From: CBDAUN01 sp965214615
Lineage (GTDB): Bacteria > Pseudomonadota > Gammaproteobacteria > Arenicellales > JAJDZL01
Assembly (NCBI GenBank): GCA_965214615.1
Contig: OZ243952.1
Span: 1,798,001-1,862,000 of the forward strand
Length of the DNA stretch: 64,000 nt
Direction of reading: 5' to 3'
Each line of letters starts with the position of its first letter. Positions within the stretch are counted from its first letter, which is position 1. The notes under the pieces were generated by a model. It saw only the letters and a list, made by a program, of their open reading frames with translations, made no database searches and was not told the origin of the DNA. The translations under genes were made by a program, and so were the position numbers. Shown here piece after piece: positions 54,918 to 63,876 of this stretch.

Positions 54918-56819
54918 ATGCCAGAAATTACGCTTCCAGACGGTTCAAAGCGGAGCTACGACCGTCCAGTGACGGTAGGCGAGGTCGCCGCGGACATCGG
55001 ACCCGGCCTGGCCAAGGCGGCAATCGCCGGCTGCGTTGCAGGGCGAACCGTCGATTTGTCCTGCACGATTGACAAGGACGCAGCCATCTCCATTGTGACC
55101 GGAAAGGACGAGCAAGGACTGGAAATCATTCGCCACTCTGCTGCGCATTTGCTCGCACAGGCGACAAAGCAGCTGTTTCCCGACGCACAGGTCACGATCG
55201 GTCCGGTCATCGACGACGGGTTCTATTACGACTTCGCATTCGAGCGCAGCTTCACCGAAGACGATCTTGCACAAATTGAAAAGCGCATGAAGTCTATTGC
55301 CGCGCAGAATCTGACAGTGGAGCGCGAAATCATAGGCAGAAGCCAGGCGATCGAAAAGTTCGAGGCAATGGGAGAACGCTACAAGGCTCAGATCATTCGC
55401 GATTTGCCGCCCGACGAACAGATTTCACTCTACTCGCAAGGCGATTTTGTGGACCTTTGCCGAGGTCCCCACGTACCGAGTACCCGGCATCTGAAAGCAT
55501 TTAGGCTGACCAAGGTGGCAGGCGCCTACTGGCGGGGAGACTCAAGCAATGAAATGCTGCAGCGAATCTATGGCACCGCATGGTCGAGCAAGTCGGATCT
55601 GAACGAACATTTGCGCCGGCTCGAAGAAGCCCGCAAACGGGACCACCGCAAACTGGGCAAGGAAATGGATCTTTTCCATTTTCAGGAAGAGGCGCCCGGA
55701 ATGGTGTTCTGGCACGAACGCGGCTGGCAGCTGTATCGCCTGATCGAGTCATACATGAGGGACTTGCTTTCCAGCTACGGCTACACCGAAGTGCACACGC
55801 CGCAATTGATCGACCGTTCCCTGTGGGAACGCTCGGGACATTGGGAAACATTCAAGGAGAATATGTTTACCACTGAAATTGAAGACCGGTCATACGCTTT
55901 AAAACCAATGAATTGTCCGGGTCATGTTCAAGTTTTCAATCAAGGCTTGCGCAGCTATCGGAATTTGCCGATGCGGATTGCCGAATTCGGCAATGTGCAC
56001 CGATACGAAGCATCTGGAACCTTGCACGGTCTTTTGCGGGTGAGGCGATTTACCCAGGACGATGCGCATGTATTCTGCACTGAAGATCAGATCAAAACCG
56101 AAGTTGGACAGCTCATCGAAATTGCATTCAGGGTCTACCGGGATTTCGGCTTCGAAGATATCGCGGTAGCGCTTTCGACCCGGCCCGATAAAAGGGTCGG
56201 AAGCGACGCCCTATGGGACCGTGCGGAATCTGCTCTTGATACTGTCCTGCGCGAGAGCGGCATTGAGTTTGTCACTCAGGAAGGCGAGGGCGCATTCTAT
56301 GGTCCGAAGATCGATTTTGTACTCAACGACTGCATTGGCAGAAATTGGCAGTGCGGAACGATTCAGCTAGACTTTTCGATGCCCGGACGCCTTGGCGCAG
56401 AATACGTCGATTCTGACGGAAGCAGGAGAGTGCCTGTGATGATTCACCGCGCAATACTCGGCTCGCTCGAACGATTTGTCGGCATTCTCATTGAAGAGCA
56501 TGCAGGAAAGTTTCCGCCGTGGCTGGCCCCGGTGCAGGTTGCGGTGCTGAATATTTCTGAAAAACAGTCGGAATACGCGGCTGAAGTGACAAGCAAACTG
56601 AAAAAATCGGGAATTCGGGCAATATCGGACTTGCGAAATGAGAAGATTGGGTTTAAGATAAGGGAGCAGACTTTGCAAAAAATACCTTATCTTGCTGTGA
56701 TCGGTGACCGTGAAGTTGCCGATCGTTTGGTTGCTGTACGAACACGGGACGCCAATGATCTCGGTTCAATGTCCTGCAAGGACTTGGCAGCATTGGTGCA
56801 AGATGAAAAACTACATTAG
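54918..56819 (+). CDS. thrS: Threonyl-tRNA synthetase
   Basis: ThrRS charges tRNA-Thr and edits misacylated Ser. The 633-residue protein has a TGS domain (MPEITLPDGSKRSYDRPVTVGEV) and the editing domain with HSAAHLLAQA and VDLCRGPHVPST. Its class II core contains LKPMNCPGHVQVF (zinc Cys), RYEASGTLHGLLRVRRFTQDDAHVF and VMIHRAILGSLERFVGILIEE; an anticodon-binding domain ends the chain. ATG 54918 matches the family N terminus; the open frame upstream does not. infC follows directly in the same frame after the stop. Confidence 0.97.
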   Translation: MPEITLPDGSKRSYDRPVTVGEVAADIGPGLAKAAIAGCVAGRTVDLSCTIDKDAAISIVTGKDEQGLEIIRHSAAHLLAQATKQLFPDAQVTIGPVIDDGFYYDFAFERSFTEDDLAQIEKRMKSIAAQNLTVEREIIGRSQAIEKFEAMGERYKAQIIRDLPPDEQISLYSQGDFVDLCRGPHVPSTRHLKAFRLTKVAGAYWRGDSSNEMLQRIYGTAWSSKSDLNEHLRRLEEARKRDHRKLGKEMDLFHFQEEAPGMVFWHERGWQLYRLIESYMRDLLSSYGYTEVHTPQLIDRSLWERSGHWETFKENMFTTEIEDRSYALKPMNCPGHVQVFNQGLRSYRNLPMRIAEFGNVHRYEASGTLHGLLRVRRFTQDDAHVFCTEDQIKTEVGQLIEIAFRVYRDFGFEDIAVALSTRPDKRVGSDALWDRAESALDTVLRESGIEFVTQEGEGAFYGPKIDFVLNDCIGRNWQCGTIQLDFSMPGRLGAEYVDSDGSRRVPVMIHRAILGSLERFVGILIEEHAGKFPPWLAPVQVAVLNISEKQSEYAAEVTSKLKKSGIRAISDLRNEKIGFKIREQTLQKIPYLAVIGDREVADRLVAVRTRDANDLGSMSCKDLAALVQDEKLH

Positions 56820-56822
56820 AAA

Positions 56823-57356
56823 ATCGGGAGTTATACGACGGCTACTGAAAAATTACACCGCATAAACTCACAGATCGACGCACCGATGGTGCGGTTGATC
56901 GGTGAAGACGGAAATCAAGTTGGAATCATGTCCACCCGCGAGGCAATTGAGCGCGCGGAGAATTCGGATATGGATCTTGTCGAAATCTCGCCCAAGGCGG
57001 AACCGCCGGTTTGCCGTCTTCTGGATTATGGCAAGTTTCGGTATGCGACAAGCAAGAAGCGACATGACCAGAAGAAAAAGCAGAAGCAATTTTCTGTCAA
57101 GGAAATCAAGTTCAGACCTGGCACTGACATCGGCGACTACGATGTGAAAGTCAGGAAGCTCAGGAAGTTTCTTGAAGACGGCAACAAGGTAAAGGTGACC
57201 ATGCGATTTCGCGGTCGCGAAATGATGCGTCAGGAACTTGGACTTGATATGCTCAAACGGGTCGAGTACGACTTGTCTGAACTTTCCAATGTCGAGCACG
57301 AACCGGTGCTGGAAGGGCGGCAACTGGTCATGGTACTTGCGCCGATACGCCAGTAA
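56823..57356 (+). CDS. infC: Translation initiation factor IF-3, probable non-canonical start
   Basis: IF-3 binds the 30S subunit and rejects wrong start codons. The protein has MVRLIGEDGNQVGIMSTREAIERA, DLVEISPKAEPPVCRLLDYGKF, QFSVKEIKFRPGTDIGDYDVKV and RFRGREMMRQELG. The conserved N-terminal LHRINSQIDAP lies upstream of the first ATG (56886). No in-frame ATG, GTG or TTG exists between the thrS stop and that segment. An ATC at 56823 would give 177 residues, matching the 180 of E. coli. ACG at 56838 is an alternative, placed seven bases after GGAG. Known infC genes begin with AUU or AUC and are autoregulated through this. The gene is certain; the start is inferred. Confidence 0.93.
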   Translation: MGSYTTATEKLHRINSQIDAPMVRLIGEDGNQVGIMSTREAIERAENSDMDLVEISPKAEPPVCRLLDYGKFRYATSKKRHDQKKKQKQFSVKEIKFRPGTDIGDYDVKVRKLRKFLEDGNKVKVTMRFRGREMMRQELGLDMLKRVEYDLSELSNVEHEPVLEGRQLVMVLAPIRQ

Positions 57357-57402
57357 TACCTGTTGCAGATTATTGTGTTAAATCGTTATTAGTGAATTAT
57401 TG

Positions 57403-57600
57403 ATGCCGAAAATCAAGACAAACCGCGGGGCAGCGAAGCGATTCAAGAAAACCGCGAGCGGGAAGTTCAAGCGATCGCAATCGCATACGTCCCACATACT
57501 TACAAAGAAATCACCCAAGCGGAAGCGCAACCTGCGCAAGGACACGCTGATGCATCCGGCCGATCATGACCGGGTGCAGCGCATGCTTCCGTACGCCTAA
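57403..57600 (+). CDS. rpmI: 50S ribosomal protein L35
   Basis: L35 is a 65-residue basic ribosomal protein. The sequence starts MPKIKTNRGAAKRFKKTASGKFKR and has SHILTKKSPKRKRNLRKDTL, a near-standard L35. ATG 57403 is chosen over an in-frame TTG one codon earlier. It sits between infC and rplT as in most bacteria. Confidence 0.97.
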   Translation: MPKIKTNRGAAKRFKKTASGKFKRSQSHTSHILTKKSPKRKRNLRKDTLMHPADHDRVQRMLPYA

Positions 57601-57618
57601 TGCCATAGAGGTGCTGTT

Positions 57619-57978
57619 ATGCCTAGGGTAAAACGCGGAGTTACCGCACGTGCCAGACATAAGAAAGTCATTAAGCAGGCGAAGGGATACCGTGGCGCCC
57701 GCAAAAATGTCTATCGCGTCGCCAAGCAAGCTGTCATAAAAGCGGGGCAGTACGCGTATCGTGACCGCCGTCGTAAAAAACGCGACTTTCGTTCCCTGTG
57801 GATCATCCGAATCAACGCTGCGGCGAGAGAGTGCGGCATGACCTACAGCACATTCATGAATGGTCTGAAAAGTTCAAGCATCGACCTTGATCGCAAGACC
57901 CTCGCCCACATCGCTGTTACAGATCGAGAAACCTTTTCCCTATTGGCGGACAAGGCTAAGTTTGCGCTCGGCAACTGA
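57619..57978 (+). CDS. rplT: 50S ribosomal protein L20
   Basis: L20 binds 23S rRNA early in assembly and, in E. coli, represses rpmI-rplT translation. The 119-residue protein begins PRVKRGVTARARHKKVIKQAKGYRGARKNVYRVAKQAVIKAGQYAYRDRRRKKRDFR and has LWIIRINAAARECGMTYSTFMNGLK, standard for L20. It starts 18 bases after rpmI. Confidence 0.97.
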   Translation: MPRVKRGVTARARHKKVIKQAKGYRGARKNVYRVAKQAVIKAGQYAYRDRRRKKRDFRSLWIIRINAAARECGMTYSTFMNGLKSSSIDLDRKTLAHIAVTDRETFSLLADKAKFALGN

Positions 57979-58033
57979 GCTGAGCGCCGCTCCCCGTACG
58001 TCTAGCCCATAATCCGATTGCGGTGGTTTTCGG

Positions 58034-59077
58034 ATGTCTGGATCTTTGACAATTTCCGATGTGCACGAGCTTGACTCCGTAGTGAGCCAGGCCGTGTCAG
58101 CCATAGAAGCGGTGGAAGACGATTCGCAGCTCGAATTGCTGCGCGTCCGGTATCTTGGACGCAAGGGCGTATTGACACACTTGCTCAAATCGATCGGCTC
58201 GCTGCCGGCCCAAGAACGGCCGGCGGCCGGCGAGAAGATAAATCGTGCCAAGCGAGATGTCGAAGCGCGCATCGCATCGCATCGCGAACACCTTCGACAA
58301 GAGCAATACCGGGCTGAGCTTCTAGCCCACGCCGTGGATGTGACACTGCCTGGACGCAGATCCGAAGCAGGCGGCCCGCACCCGCTGTCGCGCACGTTGC
58401 AGAGAATGCAGGATATTTTTTCCAAGGCAGGGTTCGAGACAGCTCTCGGTCCGGAAATCGAAGACGATTATCACAACTTCGAGGCACTCAATATCCCGCC
58501 CGAGCATCCGGCGCGCGCGATGCAGGACACATTCTATTTTGACAACGGCAATGTGCTGCGCACCCATACATCCCCGGTTCAGATCCGCTACATGGAGCAC
58601 AACAGTCCGCCGGTTCGAATCATCGCACCGGGCCGAGTCTACCGATGCGACTCGGATATGACTCACACGCCCATGTTTCATCAGGTCGAAGGGCTGGTCG
58701 TGGACGAGACTACGACATTCGGCGATTTAAAGGGGATTCTTGAGTATTTCGTGCGCGAATTTTTCGAAGCCGATCTCAGTCTGAGATTCCGTCCGTCGTA
58801 TTTTCCGTTCACTGAGCCTTCGGCCGAAGTCGACATAAGCTGCGTGTTCTGCAAAGCCAAAGGCTGCCAGGTGTGCAAGCGAACCGGATGGCTGGAAGTG
58901 CTGGGCTGCGGAATGGTGCATCCTGAACTGTACAGGCATGTCGGACTTGACAGCGAAAAATACACCGGCTACGCGTTCGGAATGGGGGTCGAAAGATTCA
59001 CCATGCTGCGCTACGGAGTCAGCGATATCCGCTTGTTTTTCGAAAACGACCTGAACATGCTTCGGCAGTTCAAATAA
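58034..59077 (+). CDS. pheS: Phenylalanyl-tRNA synthetase alpha subunit
   Basis: PheS holds the catalytic site of the heterotetrameric PheRS. The 347-residue protein has an N-terminal coiled coil (about residues 1-100) for tRNA binding. Class II motifs follow: GPEIEDDYHNFEALNIPPEHPAR, motif 2 RVYRCDSDMTHTPMFHQVEGL, and motif 3 GMGVERFTMLRYGVSDIRLFFENDL. A CVFCKAKGCQVCKRTGW segment is the usual cysteine-containing insertion. No pheST attenuator is visible in the 55 bases upstream. Confidence 0.97.
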   Translation: MSGSLTISDVHELDSVVSQAVSAIEAVEDDSQLELLRVRYLGRKGVLTHLLKSIGSLPAQERPAAGEKINRAKRDVEARIASHREHLRQEQYRAELLAHAVDVTLPGRRSEAGGPHPLSRTLQRMQDIFSKAGFETALGPEIEDDYHNFEALNIPPEHPARAMQDTFYFDNGNVLRTHTSPVQIRYMEHNSPPVRIIAPGRVYRCDSDMTHTPMFHQVEGLVVDETTTFGDLKGILEYFVREFFEADLSLRFRPSYFPFTEPSAEVDISCVFCKAKGCQVCKRTGWLEVLGCGMVHPELYRHVGLDSEKYTGYAFGMGVERFTMLRYGVSDIRLFFENDLNMLRQFK

Positions 59078-59082
59078 TCGCA

Positions 59083-61455
59083 ATGCGGATCAGTTCTCAA
59101 TGGCTCAGGCAGTGGGTCGATCATGGGTTCGCCGATGACGAATTGGCGGACCGCCTTACCATGGCCGGCCTCGAAGTCGGGCGGCTCATCGAAGCGCCAA
59201 GATGCGATTCCAAGGTCGTAGTCGGAAAGGTCCTGTCAGTCAATGCACACCCGGAAAGAAAGAACCTTAGCGTCTGCGAAGTGGATGTCGGGCGCGGCGA
59301 TGCCCTGAAAATTGTTTGCGGTGCGAGCAACGTCAGGGCCGGCGCAAGTACAGCGGTCGCATTGAGCGGCGCGACGCTTGGCGACGGCGCCCCGATTCGC
59401 CCGGCTCAAGTGCATGGCGTCTTGTCGCAGGGCATGCTTTGCTCGGAGCCTGAACTGGGCTTGGGCGATTCTGCAGACGGCATCATCATCTTTGATCCGG
59501 ATGCCCCTGCCGGCATTGCCGTCAACGACTACCTGCAGCTGAACGACGTCGTATTAGACATTGAACTGACCCCGAATCGGGCTGACTGCATCAGTCTGGC
59601 CGGCGTTGCCAGGGAAGTGTCGATATTGAGCGGCCGCCCGGTCAGGGCCGAGCCACCGAAACCTGTGGCCGCGGCATCGGAAAAATGCATGCCGATCGAA
59701 ATTGCCGCGCCGCAGCTGTGTCCGCGATACGCAGGCAGAGTCATCGAATCGGTAGATGCCGGCGCAAAGACGCCGGATTGGATGAAGCAAAGGTTGCATC
59801 GCGCCGGTTTGCGCTGCATTCATCCGCTTGTCGATATCACCAACTACGTGATGATCGAGCTTGGACAGCCGATGCACGCATTTGATATCGATCTCCTCGG
59901 CGAAACGTCGATTGTCGTTAGACAATCTGTCGCGGGTGAAACGCTGACGCTTCTAGATGGCTCGCAGCTTCAACTCAGGGAGGGGTCGCTGCTCATTGCC
60001 GATGCATCGCGGCCAATCGGTCTGGCCGGCGTTATGGGCGGCGAATCAAGCGCGATCACCGATTCAACCGTCAACGTATTTTTGGAAGCGGCCTATTTTG
60101 CGCCGAACGCCATTCGCTTTGCAGTCTCGAACTACGGGCTGCACACCGATGCATCGCATCGATTCGAAAGAGGGGTGGACCCGAATATGCAAATTTCAGG
60201 GATCGAGCGGGCAACCGAACTGATGGTGCAAATCGCCGGCGGCACGCCAGGCCCTGTTCAAAATATCCTGAACAGGCAGTGGATGCCGGAAAAAGAGTAC
60301 TGCACCGTCCGGGAATCGAGGATTGAACGGGTTCTCGGCGCGCAGGTGCCGCACGGAAAGATTGAATCCATCCTTGCCAGTGTCAATGAACAATGCGCGC
60401 CGGTTGACGGCGGATGGAGGGTCAAGCCCTGGTCATACCGGTTCGATCTTGAGGCCGAGCATGATCAGATCGAAGAGATTGCACGCATCTACGGCTACGA
60501 TTCCATTCCGACCACATTGAAATTCGGCAACCCTGAAACGGCCTGCAGCGACGAAGCCAGTCTTGAGGAGTCGGCAGTACGGTACTGCCTAGAACAGGCA
60601 GGCTATTTCGAAGCAATCACCTACAGCTTTGTCGACCCGGAGTTGCAAGACCGGATTTGCCCGTCGGTCGAAGCGCAGATGCTGGCGAATCCGATCGCGT
60701 CTAACATGTCGGCAATGCGAACCAGCCTATGGCCTGGGTTGATTGATTCGTTCTGCGAAAACTACCGCCGCCAGCAAAAACAGGTTAAGCTTTATGAGAT
60801 CGGAAGAATCTTCCTGCCTGATCAGGAAGTCGCGATGCTCGGCGGACTCGCGTCGGGCAGCCATGCGCCGGATATTTGGAGCAAGGAGGACCGTCCAATC
60901 GACTTCTTCGACGTCAAGGGCGATGTCGAAAATTTGCTGGACCTTGCCTCAATCGTCGACAGTACAATTGCGTTCAGGCAAGAACAAAGCGTTGCACTTC
61001 ACCCTGGCTGCGGTGCCGGCATCTACTGCGGCAATGAAAAAGTGGGAGCGATAGGCCAGTTGCACCCGGACATATTGCGCGACCGCGGGATCCTCGAACC
61101 GGTGTTCGTTTTTGAATTGGCAATGCGTACGCTTTCCAAAAGGAGTATAAGTAAATACAAGGCAGTATCGCGTTTTCCTGCTATCATGCGTGATTTATCT
61201 TTTATTATCGCAAGACAAGTCGCCGCTGAACGTGTGAGCAATATAATTCGCGATGTTGCGGGAGATACGCTGGAATCGTTAAAGTTATTTGACCTTTATT
61301 CTGGTGCAGGCATTGATTCTAAAAAGAAAAGTATCGGTTTTAGGTTAATATTTCGTGTAAAATCCCGTACATTGACGGACTCCGAAGTGGATTCGACAAT
61401 TTTTGCCATTGTTAAGGATTTACGTGATCAGATAGGCGCGCAATTAAGAGAATAA
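59083..61455 (+). CDS. pheT: Phenylalanyl-tRNA synthetase beta subunit
   Basis: PheT is the structural and editing subunit of PheRS, 790 residues here. It has the N-terminal MRISSQWLRQWVDH, an OB-type tRNA-binding domain (about 40-150, with VCGASNVRAG), and the B3/B4 editing region (VDITNYVMIELGQPMHAFD). It continues with LAGVMGGESSAITDST, the B5 domain, a core synthetase-like domain, and a ferredoxin-like anticodon-binding domain at the end (KYKAVSRFPAIMRDLSFI). Base use becomes more AT-rich in the last 300 bases, from about 61140, running into ihfA. Confidence 0.97.
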   Translation: MRISSQWLRQWVDHGFADDELADRLTMAGLEVGRLIEAPRCDSKVVVGKVLSVNAHPERKNLSVCEVDVGRGDALKIVCGASNVRAGASTAVALSGATLGDGAPIRPAQVHGVLSQGMLCSEPELGLGDSADGIIIFDPDAPAGIAVNDYLQLNDVVLDIELTPNRADCISLAGVAREVSILSGRPVRAEPPKPVAAASEKCMPIEIAAPQLCPRYAGRVIESVDAGAKTPDWMKQRLHRAGLRCIHPLVDITNYVMIELGQPMHAFDIDLLGETSIVVRQSVAGETLTLLDGSQLQLREGSLLIADASRPIGLAGVMGGESSAITDSTVNVFLEAAYFAPNAIRFAVSNYGLHTDASHRFERGVDPNMQISGIERATELMVQIAGGTPGPVQNILNRQWMPEKEYCTVRESRIERVLGAQVPHGKIESILASVNEQCAPVDGGWRVKPWSYRFDLEAEHDQIEEIARIYGYDSIPTTLKFGNPETACSDEASLEESAVRYCLEQAGYFEAITYSFVDPELQDRICPSVEAQMLANPIASNMSAMRTSLWPGLIDSFCENYRRQQKQVKLYEIGRIFLPDQEVAMLGGLASGSHAPDIWSKEDRPIDFFDVKGDVENLLDLASIVDSTIAFRQEQSVALHPGCGAGIYCGNEKVGAIGQLHPDILRDRGILEPVFVFELAMRTLSKRSISKYKAVSRFPAIMRDLSFIIARQVAAERVSNIIRDVAGDTLESLKLFDLYSGAGIDSKKKSIGFRLIFRVKSRTLTDSEVDSTIFAIVKDLRDQIGAQLRE

Positions 61456-61469
61456 ACTAAGGTGTAGTC

Positions 61470-61769
61470 ATGGGAGATTCGGTTGTTGTCAAATCAGATT
61501 TAGTCAACGAAATCAACCGTAAATTAGGACTTAATCAACGGGAAGCCAAGCAAGTAGTCGATTTGTTTTTTGAACAGATTCGCAGAGTTCTCGAATCGCA
61601 TGAGGATGTAAAGCTGTCCGGATTCGGCAACTACCGCGTACGGCATAAGCATGCGCGTGTAGGCCGCAATCCGAAGACTGGCGTATCCGCCACGGTCAGC
61701 GAACGCTATGTCGTGACATTCAAGGCAAGCAACAAGCTTCGCACTCGAGTTCAAGTCGGAGAATCGTGA
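61470..61769 (+). CDS. ihfA: Integration host factor alpha subunit
   Basis: IhfA is one half of the DNA-bending heterodimer IHF. The 99-residue protein has LVNEINRKLGLNQREAKQVVDLFFEQIRRVLESHEDVKLSGFGNYRVRHK and the minor-groove arm RVGRNPKTG with the intercalating Pro. Position after pheT is the standard gammaproteobacterial order. The arm reads ARVGRNPKTG instead of QRPGRNPKTG. Confidence 0.96.
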   Translation: MGDSVVVKSDLVNEINRKLGLNQREAKQVVDLFFEQIRRVLESHEDVKLSGFGNYRVRHKHARVGRNPKTGVSATVSERYVVTFKASNKLRTRVQVGES

Positions 61770-61801
61770 CGCCAAGTCGCGAATCCATGTGATCGGCAGC
61801 A

Positions 61802-62170
61802 ATGGGCGAAGACGCAGTACTGGACTTTGAGCTCCCGCCAATCCCTGATAAGCGATATTTCGGAATTGGCACTGTAAGCGAGCTGTGCAAGCTTCCGCAG
61901 CATGTACTGCGCTACTGGGAGAGTCAATTCGAAGAATTGGATCCCAAGCGCCGAGGCAGTAATCGCCGGTATTACACGAAACACGACGTTTTCCTGATTC
62001 TCAAGATCAAGTATCTTCTCAAGACGGAGGGATACACGATTGAAGGTGCGCGTGAATTTCTCAAGCGCGAAAGCGAGACACCGCCCAAGGTCAGCGACCT
62101 GACTGCTCAGAAGGTCGAGCAGGCGATCACGAATTTGCAGCGTGTGAGAAAGTTTTTGTCGACCGACTGA
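61802..62170 (+). CDS. MerR-family transcriptional regulator
   Basis: A 122-residue protein with an N-terminal MerR helix-turn-helix: YFGIGTVSELCKLPQHVLRYWESQFEELDPKRRGSNRRYYTKHDVFLILKIKYLL. A short C-terminal helix follows without metal-binding cysteines. This small MerR gene regularly follows ihfA in gammaproteobacteria; its target genes are unknown. Confidence 0.93.
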   Translation: MGEDAVLDFELPPIPDKRYFGIGTVSELCKLPQHVLRYWESQFEELDPKRRGSNRRYYTKHDVFLILKIKYLLKTEGYTIEGAREFLKRESETPPKVSDLTAQKVEQAITNLQRVRKFLSTD

Positions 62171-62197
62171 TCGATTGCCTTACAATTCTGTAATATT

Positions 62198-62274
<77 letters not shown>

Positions 62275-62517
62275 TCCGACAACTCAACCGAGATAAATCC
62301 CGCAGGAGCAATGGCGAGCGAACCGGCTTTTACCTCCCTTTCCAGGTGCGGTCATTGCAGCGTGGTCGTACGCCAGGTATCGTTGCACTCTCATCGGGCA
62401 GGCGGCTATGAAGATTTTTCGTTTTTCGATTCGCAGCGCGCAAGCCGCTTGAATCCGTAAGGTTATCGGAGCCGAAGTGCAATCGGCGCGACCGGCATTA
62501 CTCTCACCGATCTTGAC

Positions 62518-63099
62518 ATGGCGCTGTTCAATCGAATTTATCGACGCGTTATAGAACTTGCAGGCCATCGGCATGCGCCGGCCTATCTTGGCGGGCTTAG
62601 CATGTCGGAGGCGATTTTCCTGCCTATACCGCCAGATGCCATGCTGATCCCTATGGTTCTCGCGCGACGGAGCAAGGCGTGGCTGTTCGCCTCAATTACG
62701 ACTGCGACATCGGTGATCGGAGGCATTGCCGGTTACTGCATCGGCGTATTTCTTTTTGATTCCATTGGCTGGCCTGTGGTTCAGCTATACGGGTTGGAAG
62801 ATGAATTTAAGGTGCTGCAGACCTGGTATTTGGATCACGGAGCGCTGATTGTGCTGTTTGCGGGTTTCACTCCGATTCCCTATAAGCTGTTCACGATTGC
62901 CTCGGGCGCCTTTTCAATGGCGCTTGCACCGTTTATTCTAATGTCTGCAATTGGACGATCACTCAGGTTTTTTCTGATTTCCGCACTTTGCGTCTGGGCG
63001 GGTGACTCGGTCAACAGGTTTGTTGGCCGTTATGCGACTCCGATTGGGTGGAGTATTGTAGTTGTTGTTTTCATCGGACTTATTTACTGGTCGATATAG
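62518..63099 (+). CDS. yqaA: YqaA family (VTT/SNARE-associated) membrane protein
   Basis: A 193-residue inner-membrane protein of the DedA-related YqaA group. It has PAYLGGLSMSEAIFLPIPPDAMLIPMVLAR, GGIAGYCIGVFLFDSIG, LFAGFTPIPYKLFTIASGAFSM and SAIGRSLRFFLISALCVWAGD, with about five helices and the re-entrant FTPIPYK loop. Family roles include membrane-lipid (undecaprenyl phosphate or phospholipid) flipping. Its 3' end overlaps the nlpD-like frame. Confidence 0.92.
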   Translation: MALFNRIYRRVIELAGHRHAPAYLGGLSMSEAIFLPIPPDAMLIPMVLARRSKAWLFASITTATSVIGGIAGYCIGVFLFDSIGWPVVQLYGLEDEFKVLQTWYLDHGALIVLFAGFTPIPYKLFTIASGAFSMALAPFILMSAIGRSLRFFLISALCVWAGDSVNRFVGRYATPIGWSIVVVVFIGLIYWSI

Positions 63100-63868
63100 G
63101 CGGGCAGGCCTGGCATCCGCCGCGGTGCTGGCGTGCGTCTTGTCGGCATGCGGCTCCGGTTCTACCGGTCCTGCGACCGTCAGTGTCGTGGATGTCAACA
63201 AGGACCCGCTGTCAAAGCCTGAAACCACCTACGAAGGGCGGACTGCGCTCGTTCGTCCAGGCGACAATCTTTATTCGATCTCCTTTGCTGCAGGGGAGAA
63301 CTACATTGAAGTTGCCCGATGGAACGACATCACTTCGGACAGCTATACCATCTACCCTGGTCAGGTCATCAAGCTGTATCCGCCCGAATCTCAATCGACG
63401 GGCGCCACGGCGCCGGCTGCAACGCCGGCGGCAACGAAAAGTCCGACCAGCGCCAACGTGCAGTCGGTCACAACGGCTGGGACTACAGGCACCCTAAGTT
63501 CGAGCGGCTGGACATGGCCTGCGTCGGGGCAGGTGATTCAACCGTATTCCGAAAGCGCGAATATCAACGGCATTCATATTGCCGGCGAACTCGGCCAGCC
63601 CGTTCATGCCGCCCATGACGGACAAGTCGTGTATTCCGGCAGCGGTCTTCCCGGCTACGGCCGCTTGATCATTGTAAAGCACGACACGCGGTTTCTCAGC
63701 GCCTATGCCCACAATTCCCGGCTGGTTGTCCAGGAAGGCAGCAACGTAAAGCGCGGACAGAAAATTGCGGAGATGGGAAGTTCGGACAGCGACCGGGTCA
63801 AGCTGCATTTTGAGATCCGCGTCGACGGCAAGCCGGTCAACCCGGTCGGCTATTTGCCGCAGACCTAG
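63062..63868 (+). CDS. nlpD: NlpD-like lipoprotein with LysM and LytM domains
   Basis: NlpD activates the amidase AmiC during daughter-cell separation. The N-terminal basic plus hydrophobic segment ends in VLSAC, a lipobox. A LysM domain follows at about residues 60-105 (YEGRTALVRPGDNLYSISFAAGENY). A Thr/Ala-rich linker leads to a LytM/M23 domain (about 155-265) ending HFEIRVDGKPVNPVGYLPQ. The first zinc motif reads NGIHIAG, lacking the canonical HxxxD set as in E. coli NlpD, so it is probably non-catalytic. The only starts available are TTG 63062 or 63065, inside yqaA. The usual downstream rpoS is not seen before the window ends. Confidence 0.9.
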   Translation: MLFSSDLFTGRYRRAGLASAAVLACVLSACGSGSTGPATVSVVDVNKDPLSKPETTYEGRTALVRPGDNLYSISFAAGENYIEVARWNDITSDSYTIYPGQVIKLYPPESQSTGATAPAATPAATKSPTSANVQSVTTAGTTGTLSSSGWTWPASGQVIQPYSESANINGIHIAGELGQPVHAAHDGQVVYSGSGLPGYGRLIIVKHDTRFLSAYAHNSRLVVQEGSNVKRGQKIAEMGSSDSDRVKLHFEIRVDGKPVNPVGYLPQT

Positions 63869-63876
63869 ATTGCGGC

